Source: Desulfosporosinus sp. Tol-M (GTDB lineage: Bacteria; Bacillota; Desulfitobacteriia; Desulfitobacteriales; Desulfitobacteriaceae). From it: a DNA stretch of 64,000 nucleotides. The DNA is taken from positions 1 through 64,000 of the forward strand of contig JQID01000039.1 of NCBI GenBank assembly GCA_000770645.1, read 5' to 3'. The notes under the pieces were generated by a model that did no database searches, was not told the origin of the DNA, and worked only from the letters and a program-made list of their open reading frames with translations. A program made the translations under genes and the position numbers. Below, piece after piece: positions 34,541 through 41,956 of the stretch; position 1 is the first letter of the stretch, and each line of letters starts with the position of its first letter.

Positions 34541-34663
34541 TTAATACCATCCGTAAGGATATGGTGCATAGGCATAGGGATATGCGGATGGGTAATAGCG
34601 AGGTCTCGCTACCGTAGCTCCTAAACCAAAACCCAGAGCAAAGGGAAGAAATCCAAAAAACAT
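34541..34663 (-). CDS. Small Tyr/Pro-rich hydrophobic protein, spore-coat-like
   Basis: A 40-residue product: a hydrophobic start (MFFGFLPFALGFGLGATVA) then a Tyr/Pro/Ala tail with YPSAYPYAYAPYPYGW. Such short proteins with a membrane-like head and YPY-rich tail are common in spore formers and often coat-associated; that is a general impression, not a family match. AAGGAG 9 nt upstream and its own terminator argue that it is real. Confidence 0.6.
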   Translation of the reverse strand: MFFGFLPFALGFGLGATVARPRYYPSAYPYAYAPYPYGWY

Positions 34664-34741
34664 AAGATCAACTCCTTCTGTATTTGATGCACCATAATAT
34701 GGAAAACACGCACGACTTGTGAATAAATTCGATACGTGTGA

Positions 34742-35329
34742 TTAAAGTATCAATCCCTTATTAACAAGATCATCCAATACTCGAACATCTGTAGGAAATG
34801 CAAGCACTATGTTTTGTTCTTTGATCTCTGCAGTTGAAAAGAAATCCAATGCTTCGATATCATCCCCCGGAGCTATATTTCCTTGATATTCTTCTACTAA
34901 AAACCATATTCCCACAGTGTGTTGGGCTGGATTATGGAAATTTGAATGTATATCAAACACTATGCTTAATTTGATGTCCAGATTTGTTTCTTCTTTAATT
35001 TCTCTAATCAAGGCTTCTCTGGCATCCTCGTAATATTCCGCATACCCGCAGGGAATACACCACATATCACTGTAGCTAGCGTTTCTCCTTCCCAGAAGAA
35101 TCTTTTTATCACGAATAATTATGGCAGCAACTCCTACAGCAGGATTCTGATAGAATATTCTATTGCAATCTACGCATTTCGGTCTGCTAAGCGGAAATGT
35201 CTCTTCTAAGGATAGTTTGCCACCACAATGGGGGCAAAACTTGTACCGCAGATTGTTTTCAGATAACTTTAACCCTTCTGAACTCAGATTTCCCACCTTC
35301 TCTTTTACAAGATATAGAATTCTGCGCAC
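34742..35329 (-). CDS. NUDIX hydrolase with N-terminal zinc ribbon
   Basis: A 195-residue protein with a zinc ribbon (CPHCGG at about residue 32 and CVDC at about 52) and a Nudix box GYAEYYEDAREALIREIKEE followed by TNLD. The box has Asn where the last Gly is usual, but the catalytic REIKEE core is intact. Zinc-ribbon Nudix proteins of this type hydrolyse NADH-like or ADP-sugar diphosphates. GTG 35329 is the longest start; shorter starts before the ribbon are possible. It lies 11 bp after the DUF3231 gene, probably co-transcribed. Confidence 0.83.
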   Translation of the reverse strand: MRRILYLVKEKVGNLSSEGLKLSENNLRYKFCPHCGGKLSLEETFPLSRPKCVDCNRIFYQNPAVGVAAIIIRDKKILLGRRNASYSDMWCIPCGYAEYYEDAREALIREIKEETNLDIKLSIVFDIHSNFHNPAQHTVGIWFLVEEYQGNIAPGDDIEALDFFSTAEIKEQNIVLAFPTDVRVLDDLVNKGLIL

Positions 35330-35340
35330 TTATCCTATAT

Positions 35341-35604
35341 TCATTTGTCGGTACCTTCAAGAGTTAAATTTGGATGAGCCACCAAAAAGAGAGGTTTAAT
35401 CAAAGCCGCCCGAATCTTCGGGTCCTGTGCCTTGGTGACAAAGTACTGAAGTTGGCATTTTGATGTAGCATTATATAAATATGTTTCCCAGAGACTGCCA
35501 ATCTCAGATGCAGAAAGCCTTTCATCATGGGGACCATCTATTATAGCGTTGAAAGGGATAGGTTGTTCAGTTGCGTTTTCTGTTACTAATTGAACGTTTT
35601 CCAT
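35341..35604 (-). CDS. DUF3231 family protein, short
   Basis: An 87-residue protein with the DUF3231 opening (ERLSASEIGSLWETYLYNAT, SKCQLQYFVTKAQDPKIR). Family members are mostly about 160-330 residues in Bacillus and Clostridium and are built of one or two ferritin-like bundles, so this one ends early (LVAHPNLTLEG and stop) and may be a truncated gene. ATG 35604 has GGAGG 5 nt upstream; earlier in-frame codons are ignored. Confidence 0.65.
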   Translation of the reverse strand: MENVQLVTENATEQPIPFNAIIDGPHDERLSASEIGSLWETYLYNATSKCQLQYFVTKAQDPKIRAALIKPLFLVAHPNLTLEGTDK

Positions 35605-35709
35605 TTTAACCTCCATAAAATTTTTATTTTCATTGTAATTGGCTCGGACTTTCACGATCAGCAGCTTGCGGAATAGTTCCCAGTCAACCACTTTGAAGCA
35701 TAAGATCAA

Positions 35710-36059
35710 AAGTATCTTTCGTCCAGCAAAATTATAGAATTTTTCTTCAAGGATACCGAATCTATTAATGTATCTTGACCCCCGAATGGGTCAATTATTC
35801 TTAATCAATGTCATCGGATTTCGTCCCATGCCATTAACGGGTTTAATGCTGTGAGGCAAGGAACTGAAACATTAGACTAATCATGGAAAACTAAGCTTAA
35901 ATTATTCTTCATGATTTCCATTACGATGAAGAGATTTAAATATTTAGCAATTCGAATCAAACTTGCTTCCCACGCTGTAAGACTAAGCTCAACGAGTTTG
36001 GAGAAATTGGATCGATTCTGGATAGAGATTTCAATTAAGTAACTTTAAGTATGGTATAG
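35710..36059. other. Intergenic region without recognised gene
   Basis: About 350 bp, AT-rich. A 38-codon frame starting MKRFKYLAIRIKLASH near 35932 has no ribosome site. No tRNA or other RNA gene was seen. It should hold the promoter of the minus-strand DUF3231-NUDIX pair. Confidence 0.4.
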
Positions 36060-36103
36060 TAGAATAAAAATGCGTCTATCGGCTTTGGACCGTTAGGCGC
36101 ATT
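36060..36103 (-). terminator. Terminator of the DUF378 gene
   Basis: AATGCGTCTA (36069-36078) pairs with TAGGCGCATT (36094-36103) with one wobble; on the minus strand the hairpin is followed by TTTTATTCT. Confidence 0.7.
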
Positions 36104-36126
36104 CCTAATGATAAAATAAAACGAAA

Positions 36127-36363
36127 TTAATGATCTGCTAGTTTATCAGTCTTAACTGCAGTGTCCCTAAAAAGAAAAGAGATAGAATAAAGACCTGCAA
36201 GGCCAACCAGTGCATAAATTAACCTGCTTAATATAGATGAATTTCTAAATGTGTCTCCTCCAAAAATAGCAGTTACAAGGTCCCATTGAAAGACACCGAC
36301 CAACAACCAATTTAGGGCTCCGACAATTACAAGTATTAAAGCAGTTTTTGATAACCAATCCAT
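36127..36363 (-). CDS. DUF378 small membrane protein
   Basis: A 78-residue protein with two hydrophobic helices (LILVIVGALNWLLVGVF and IYALVGLAGLYSISFLF) and the family core GALNWLLVGVFQWDLVTAIFG. DUF378 proteins are widespread short membrane proteins of unknown function. AAGGAGG precedes the ATG. Single gene with its own terminator. Confidence 0.88.
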   Translation of the reverse strand: MDWLSKTALILVIVGALNWLLVGVFQWDLVTAIFGGDTFRNSSILSRLIYALVGLAGLYSISFLFRDTAVKTDKLADH

Positions 36364-36597
36364 TATATAGCCTCCTTATTGTATTTTATTCTATTATTTA
36401 CTGAAATATCCGACTTTATACATTATTGTCAGCAGAATATGTTCTCACGGCACTATCGGAGTTTGGATCAGGAAAATTGCCAATTGTTTGTGTCTTTTAT
36501 TTTAGAAGAAGTCGAAGAGGTGATGAAAGAGATATCAAATAATCGATAATTTCTCTTTTCAAATAATCAAAAAACTAAAGGATGGAGGGCCATATTG

Positions 36598-36939
36598 ATG
36601 AAACAAGTTTATAAAGCATCAGAATACGACTATCTAAATGTACTTGAGGGTATTAAACGCAAAACCCTTGTTTTTGGAAGCAACAGTTTAATGACCGAAT
36701 TCAGGTTGGAAAAAGGGAAAAACCTCCCTCTACATAGACATTCCAATGAACAGACGGGCTACCTGATTTCGGGACATATAATCTTAAACATTGACGGGCA
36801 AAATTTTGAAATGCATGCTGGAGATAGTTGGTGTATACCAGGAGATACTGAGCATGGTGCTGAAATTATTGAAAATTCCATTGCGATTGAAGTATTTTGT
36901 CCGGTCAGGGAAGATTATTTACTGGGGAGGTCGCTATGA
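36598..36939 (+). CDS. Cupin-domain protein
   Basis: A 113-residue single-domain cupin. The metal-site motifs are present: LPLHRHSNEQTGYLISG (His, His, Glu) and PGDTEHGAEI (His). Function cannot be told from the fold; small cupins act as isomerases, dioxygenases or sensors. GGAGGG lies 8 nt before ATG 36598. It overlaps the next gene by 4 bp. Confidence 0.85.
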   Translation: MKQVYKASEYDYLNVLEGIKRKTLVFGSNSLMTEFRLEKGKNLPLHRHSNEQTGYLISGHIILNIDGQNFEMHAGDSWCIPGDTEHGAEIIENSIAIEVFCPVREDYLLGRSL

Positions 36940-37526
36940 TATTTTTCCGTAATTTTACTACCCCGCTCCGGGGGATATTTGCCGGCAATCTGCTGCTTTT
37001 GTTTTGCAGTTTGTTTTATCTAATCTGGTGGGCTATTTCCTTTCGGCAAAATTCATCCGGTGGGTTGGCAGGCATGTTGGCTGGCGTGTTCTGCATCACA
37101 GCCGCTTTTATTTCAGGAATTGCCGCGATTGTTCTGATGTCAGGCGGCATTTACTCGCTTTCTCAGGATTCAAAAAGTTCGCCGGTGAGGTTTATTTTGC
37201 TGGGCGGTGCCGTTTTATTTCTCGTGCTGCTTCTGGTCACAGTCATCGCATTTCACCGGATAGTGACATTGGAACTGCTAATCATACATATCTGGGCGGC
37301 GTTGGAGTTGTCCGTGGTTTCTGTACTGTACGGCATAGGGCGCTTTGGCTTGGGACGTGCGGTGATATTGGCGGCTCTTGTGGCAATCGCCACCGTTGTC
37401 GCTTTGATCTGCTACGTGCTTTATTACCGTCTAAACGGTACGGCAAGTTACTTGGATGGCATGGTCCCGTTGATGGTGGATGCATTTATAATGGCCTTGT
37501 TCCTGGGAGTGTTGGCGGTTTCATAA
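36936..37526 (+). CDS. Hypothetical multi-spanning membrane protein
   Basis: A 196-residue, very hydrophobic protein with about six predicted helices (for example LLLLFCSLFYLIWWAISF, FILLGGAVLFLVLLLVTVIAF, VILAALVAIATVVALICYV). No family recognised. ATG 36936 has GGGGAGGT upstream and overlaps the cupin stop (ATGA), so the two are translated together. Nothing after it looks operonic. Confidence 0.7.
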   Translation: MIFFRNFTTPLRGIFAGNLLLLFCSLFYLIWWAISFRQNSSGGLAGMLAGVFCITAAFISGIAAIVLMSGGIYSLSQDSKSSPVRFILLGGAVLFLVLLLVTVIAFHRIVTLELLIIHIWAALELSVVSVLYGIGRFGLGRAVILAALVAIATVVALICYVLYYRLNGTASYLDGMVPLMVDAFIMALFLGVLAVS

Positions 37527-37631
37527 GAAGCGAATATCAAACACGGGGTTAAGAAGGGTATATAGAAAACTTAGAATAATGTTTTGCGCTTCTGGTAACA
37601 ATAGCCATAGGAAAAATAGGAGGAATGCTCA

Positions 37632-37850
37632 ATGGAAGCTGGGGTAAGGAATAAGCTATATGGGGTTATTGAAGAGATCCAGGCAGATGATCTTATGGCC
37701 TTGGTCAAAATTAGTGTTGAAGGTTGAAGCAATGCACCGGAAGTCGCGTCCGTGATGACGCGGGAAAGTCTCGAAGACGTTGGGTTTAAAAAAGGAGATA
37801 CCGTAGAAGCTCTAATAAAAGCGATTAATGTTGTATTTGTCAAACACTAA
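37632..37850 (+). pseudogene. Mop/TOBE molybdopterin-binding protein gene with an in-frame TGA
   Basis: The frame starts at ATG 37632 after AGGAGGAATGCTCA. It codes RNKLYGVIEEIQADDLMALV, then meets TGA at 37725-37727 (codon 32), and continues in the same frame (SNAPEVASVMTRESLEDVGF, VEALIKAINVVFVK) to TAA 37850. Both halves form one TOBE domain (molybdate/tungstate-binding, about 70 residues). The TGA is where a Gly codon (GGA) would fit, so one base change explains it. Alternatives are readthrough or sequencing error. A strong terminator follows. Confidence 0.75.
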
Positions 37851-37863
37851 TTAAGAGCAAAAC

Positions 37864-37897
37864 AATGATAGCCCCCCGATCCCGGGGGGCTATCATT
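37864..37897 (+). terminator. Very strong terminator hairpin
   Basis: A perfect 15-bp stem (37864-37878 with 37883-37897) rich in G-C with a 4-nt loop lies 13 bp after the Mop pseudogene stop. Confidence 0.85.
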
Positions 37898-37981
37898 GAC
37901 TTATCCTTCTAATGGCTTATCATGTAGGAGTAACCATTAAATCCAGGGATAGTATCTGATTGATTAACGGATAAGGTAAGG

Positions 37982-39193
37982 ATGAAAGCCGTGCAAAAAG
38001 CTGTGCAAATAGAACCTAAAAACTATGATTTCGACAAGATTATCGATCGGTATCATACGAGCTGTCTAAAGTGGGATTTTAATCAACGAACGTTCGGCCG
38101 CGAGGATATTTTACCGATGTGGGTCGCGGATATGGACTTTCCGGCTCCGGAAGCCGTGGTTGAGGCACTCGTGAACCGAGCGAAACATGGGATATATGGT
38201 TATTCTGATGGAATGGAAGGTTATTACGGAGTACTTATCGACTGGATGAAAGAGCGCCATGGTTGGGAGATCCAAAGAGACTGGATCTCTTTTAGCCCTG
38301 GAATTGTTCCTGCCTTAAATGAATTGGTGCGGAGTTTAACCAAGGCTGGGGATAAGATCCTGGTACAGTTTCCGGTTTATCCGCCTTTTTTTCAAGCCGT
38401 AAAGAACCATGGTCGTGAGCTTGTCGGCAGCCAACTGATCCTGGAAAAAGGTCGCTATACTATGGATTTTGCGGACTTAGAGGAGAAATTCTTCTCTGGG
38501 ATCAAGATAATGATTCTTTGCAATCCGCACAATCCCGTTGGGCGGGTATGGGAACGGGTTGAACTTGAACGCTTAGGGCAGCTTTGCTTAACCCATGGGG
38601 TCCTAGTCATCTCGGATGAAATTCACAGTGATCTTATTTATAAGGGTTACCGTCATATTCCCTTTGCGTCTCTATCCCCGGAATCAGCTCTGCAATCAAT
38701 TGTTTGTACTGCCCCGAGTAAGACGTTTAATTTAGCCGGTTTACAAACTTCAAATTTGATCATTCCTAATGCCAAATATCGACTCGCCTTTCGAGCGTCG
38801 CTTAACTTAACCGGGATTCATTACCCGAATGTGTTTGGCATGACGGCTATGGAAGCGGCCTACCGGCATGGCAGAGACTGGTTGGATCAATTATTGGACT
38901 ACTTGTCGGGAAACTTGAGATTTCTAAACTCGTTTCTTGATCGGGAACTGCCTCAAATTACGGCAATTCAGCCCGAAGGAACCTATCTCGTCTGGCTTGA
39001 TTTTAGTGCTTTAGGAATGAACCCAAAAGCCTTACAGAATTTTTTGGTTCATGAGGCGGGTGTAGGTTTAAGCCCAGGCTATCTATTTGGACCGGGCGGA
39101 GAAGGCTTTGCAAGACTGAATATAGCTTGTGCCCGTTCTGTGCTCGAAGAAGGGTTACAACGCATCAAAACAGCAGTCAAGGGATTGGAGTAA
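37982..39193 (+). CDS. MalY/PatB-family PLP lyase/aminotransferase
   Basis: A 403-residue fold-type I PLP enzyme. MalY/PatB marks: ILPMWVADMDFPAPEAV near the start, SFSPGIVPALNELVRSLT, CNPHNPVGRVW, VISDEIHSDLIYKG and the PLP Lys in APSKTFNLAGLQTSN. These enzymes usually act as cystathionine/cysteine beta-lyases. ATG 37982 follows AAGGTAAGG. It stands alone, convergent with the next minus-strand pair. Confidence 0.88.
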   Translation: MKAVQKAVQIEPKNYDFDKIIDRYHTSCLKWDFNQRTFGREDILPMWVADMDFPAPEAVVEALVNRAKHGIYGYSDGMEGYYGVLIDWMKERHGWEIQRDWISFSPGIVPALNELVRSLTKAGDKILVQFPVYPPFFQAVKNHGRELVGSQLILEKGRYTMDFADLEEKFFSGIKIMILCNPHNPVGRVWERVELERLGQLCLTHGVLVISDEIHSDLIYKGYRHIPFASLSPESALQSIVCTAPSKTFNLAGLQTSNLIIPNAKYRLAFRASLNLTGIHYPNVFGMTAMEAAYRHGRDWLDQLLDYLSGNLRFLNSFLDRELPQITAIQPEGTYLVWLDFSALGMNPKALQNFLVHEAGVGLSPGYLFGPGGEGFARLNIACARSVLEEGLQRIKTAVKGLE

Positions 39194-39206
39194 GTTCAGC
39201 CTCTCT

Positions 39207-40478
39207 TTATTTAAGTGGTTGTAATTCCGCCAGAGTGGAAGTTTCTTGCTGGTTTAATTGAATAAGCTCTGCGCCGTCAATAGAGATATAATTTTCTTCT
39301 CCATCGAATTTTATTTCTTTCATTTGCCCGTCTGTGACGATATAAGCAATTTGATGATCATAGACAACTACTTGGCCTTTTGAACCGATGAGCATACGAA
39401 CATTCTTGAAGGGAATTAAGCCTTCCCACTCAGTTTTCAGAGAAGGGTTATCCGTTAAATCTGAGCGGTCCGAAGTAGTTTTTATCTTTACGAGTTCATC
39501 ATTTTGGACTTCACCAATATAGACCTTTCCCGCTCTGATTCCCAAGATCCTGTCGTTTGAATTTTTAGAGATGACCCAGCGCTTAGAACCCTTTAAGGCG
39601 ATAACCTGATGGTTTTTACCAATTTTACTATTAATAAAAAGTGTTCCATAGCGATCTGAGGCAGCCATATTATCAATAGTCTCTCCGGATTTATTCAGTG
39701 TACTTACGTCTTTCATGACATCTATTTCTATTAGCTGTTGAGAGGCTGGGCTTTTCACTGTGAGATAGATTAAATTAGTAGATGTAGAGAAAACCAATTG
39801 TTCAATTTTTCCGCCTTTTGGTAATTTGTCAATCGTTCGATTAAAACGATCATCTGGAAGGGTCTCATTATCATTACTTTCGGGTAATTCAAGTGAATAC
39901 AATTCCATAATTTGTGGATTTCCATACCGTTTTTCGATCCGAGGCTCTACAGGAACCACTGGAACTACTTTCGGTTCTACATTCGGTTTAACCGTTGGTC
40001 CTGTCTTATCGTTTTTTTGGTTGGGGTCTTCTGTATTTGGTTGATTAGGAGTCGGTTTCTGGGTTGGGGTCTGGACTGTAGTTTTAGGGTATATGGTGAC
40101 GGTCGTTACTTCATTTGGATTTTTCTTGGCATAAAAATAGAGTAAGGTATTTCTGTCGGGCAGCCATTGGTACGCAATAACCCCTAATGTCTTGTCAGTA
40201 GTAGAAGGTGACTTTTTTTCAAAAACTTGCTTACCTTGGATGAGGTTGAAGATTTTAAGTGTACCATTCTCTGTATAGGCTAAATAATCCTTGGCGTAGG
40301 ATATTTGAATGTTTGTAAGGTCAGCGCCAGGAATAGTGGCCTTGAGTTTAACAGTAATTGGTGGCTCTTCTGATGGGGATATAACTTCTTTAACTTTGTT
40401 GTTCAAAAAGAAGTACGCTCCACCTTGCAAGAACAGGGAAACTAAGGTCCAAACTAAAATGATACGCAGTTTTCTCAT
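39207..40478 (-). CDS. Membrane-anchored extracytoplasmic protein of unknown function
   Basis: A 423-residue protein with an N-terminal signal-anchor (LRIILVWTLVSLFLQGGAYF) and an extracytoplasmic part that looks like a beta-propeller (repeated strands such as DYLAYTENGTLKIFNL and YGTLFINSKIG). A Thr/Pro/Asn-rich linker (about residues 135-190, TVQTPTQKPTPNQPNTEDPN) interrupts it. No known family named. ATG 40478 has AAGGAG upstream; an earlier in-frame codon at 40562 is not favoured. It lies 40 bp downstream of the phosphodiester glycosidase gene and is probably co-transcribed with it. Confidence 0.65.
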   Translation of the reverse strand: MRKLRIILVWTLVSLFLQGGAYFFLNNKVKEVISPSEEPPITVKLKATIPGADLTNIQISYAKDYLAYTENGTLKIFNLIQGKQVFEKKSPSTTDKTLGVIAYQWLPDRNTLLYFYAKKNPNEVTTVTIYPKTTVQTPTQKPTPNQPNTEDPNQKNDKTGPTVKPNVEPKVVPVVPVEPRIEKRYGNPQIMELYSLELPESNDNETLPDDRFNRTIDKLPKGGKIEQLVFSTSTNLIYLTVKSPASQQLIEIDVMKDVSTLNKSGETIDNMAASDRYGTLFINSKIGKNHQVIALKGSKRWVISKNSNDRILGIRAGKVYIGEVQNDELVKIKTTSDRSDLTDNPSLKTEWEGLIPFKNVRMLIGSKGQVVVYDHQIAYIVTDGQMKEIKFDGEENYISIDGAELIQLNQQETSTLAELQPLK

Positions 40479-40518
40479 GCGTAATTGCTCCTTTTTAGCA
40501 TTAATTACTATATAATTT

Positions 40519-41484
40519 TCAAGGCGTAACAACAAAGGCCGTAGGAATATAGCGTTCACCAAAAATATTCCAAAGACGATTCAGGACTTTGCCGTTATAG
40601 ACGAGTTCAGAGGAAGAACCACCATCGAGATTGACAGCGTTCACTGCATGATAATCTTCAAAGACCCGCATGAGGCCACGTAAATCCGCGCCAAGACTCC
40701 ACGTGGGCTGACGTCCATCTATGACAACAAAGATAACGGTTCCATCCGCCATTTGTCCAATGCCGGTTCGGGGGGCGATACCCCAGCCACCGTCTCCTTG
40801 AATCATAGATTTACCTTCGACAATAAGATTAGGTTCAAAGGTAACGACCTCGCGCATGTTTTTCTCAACTAGTTGATTGGCTGTCATTTTACCGAGGACT
40901 AATTTACCTTGATCATTAAACCCAACAATGTTGACTGCCTTGTCTCCGACATTGTTGTGGACCAGTTGTCCCTCATGCATGGTTAAACCGTCTGGGAACG
41001 CTCCGTTTCCTTTACCGTCCGGGTCATAGAAACCGCCGGCATTTATTCCGGCAATAGCCCCCATATTTTTAACCAAATCGCTGACACGTTCTCCTGTAAC
41101 CCCAAGTTCTCTGGTAACAGATAATTTAATTCGTTTGGGGTCTTTAATCAGCATGACCTTACCCTTGAAGCTTGAGCCCTTGATATCTTCAATTGTGATT
41201 CCCGTACTCGGATCAGAAATTACTTTGGTACGATCGATTACTTCGCTGACGCTTATCCCTCGATAATTATTGAGGTTCATAATCCTATCTATTTCAGCTT
41301 GGGATAGAAAAGCCTGCACAACCTGGGGATGTCGTGAAGTGGCAACCGAGCCAACAGCCATTACTTTGAGGGACTCGAAGGGTCCCCAGAACAGCACAAA
41401 GGGACATAGTATTGCAGCAAAAATAAGATTATAGCCAATAAAGACTAGAATCATCTTAAATCGGATAGTGCGCTTTGTTTTCAT
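40519..41484 (-). CDS. Phosphodiester glycosidase (NAGPA/DUF2233) family protein
   Basis: A 321-residue exported or membrane-anchored protein (N-terminal helix MILVFIGYNLIFAAILCPFV). The C-terminal 200 residues carry NAGPA-domain marks: AIAGINAGGFYDPDG, RTGIGQMADGTVIFVVIDGR, YHAVNAVNLDGGSSSELVYNG. Family members cleave phosphodiester-linked sugars, for example on cell-wall polymers or exopolysaccharides. GAAGGAG precedes the ATG. Upstream gene of a two-gene unit with the beta-propeller-like protein. Confidence 0.85.
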   Translation of the reverse strand: MKTKRTIRFKMILVFIGYNLIFAAILCPFVLFWGPFESLKVMAVGSVATSRHPQVVQAFLSQAEIDRIMNLNNYRGISVSEVIDRTKVISDPSTGITIEDIKGSSFKGKVMLIKDPKRIKLSVTRELGVTGERVSDLVKNMGAIAGINAGGFYDPDGKGNGAFPDGLTMHEGQLVHNNVGDKAVNIVGFNDQGKLVLGKMTANQLVEKNMREVVTFEPNLIVEGKSMIQGDGGWGIAPRTGIGQMADGTVIFVVIDGRQPTWSLGADLRGLMRVFEDYHAVNAVNLDGGSSSELVYNGKVLNRLWNIFGERYIPTAFVVTP

Positions 41485-41956
41485 ATAACTATTTTTCTCC
41501 TTCTTAAGTTATGAGCGTATATGTTTTTCAGGAATATGCGACTCTAAACCTTAAGATATGCTGCTTTAATATGTGAATTTAAGAATATCAACATTTTTCA
41601 ATAACTCCGCATAAGTATAACAAAACTACCAAACTCTATCAAGGAAAGTAATGTTATTTCGGAATTGATTTAAGGCAGCATTATTTGGAAAATCAAGATT
41701 AAAATCTTAGTTTTGAAATAATTTGAAATAAGATTATTAATTACTAATATTTTATGAAGGTATAAAGCATTGGATTAGAGAATAGTTTATCCATTGGGGA
41801 TTCAAACGAAGTAAAGTGGGTGCTATGATTAAATGGACAATAAGTGTTTTCTTGGCTGCATGATCAAACTTTTTCTTTGACACTTAACGTTGCTCTCTTA
41901 GAAGTAGTTTTCTTAAAACCAAAGGTTGAATCGTTAGGTATTGGAGGAACTAAAGT
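41485..41956. other. Intergenic region between the glycosidase pair and the glycogen operon
   Basis: 470 bp of AT-rich DNA between divergent transcription units. A TTGACA at about 41877 may belong to the glgP promoter, but no convincing -10 box was found at the right distance. No conserved RNA element was recognised. Confidence 0.4.

Noticed and set aside
37004-37552. A 182-codon plus-strand ORF with many Cys, His and Arg
   Set aside because: Out-of-frame reading of the membrane protein gene 36936-37526; composition is typical of a shadow of hydrophobic codons.
37725-37727. TGA in the Mop gene as selenocysteine
   Set aside because: The residue aligns with Gly and not Cys, Mop domains are not redox enzymes, and no convincing SECIS hairpin was seen just after the TGA.
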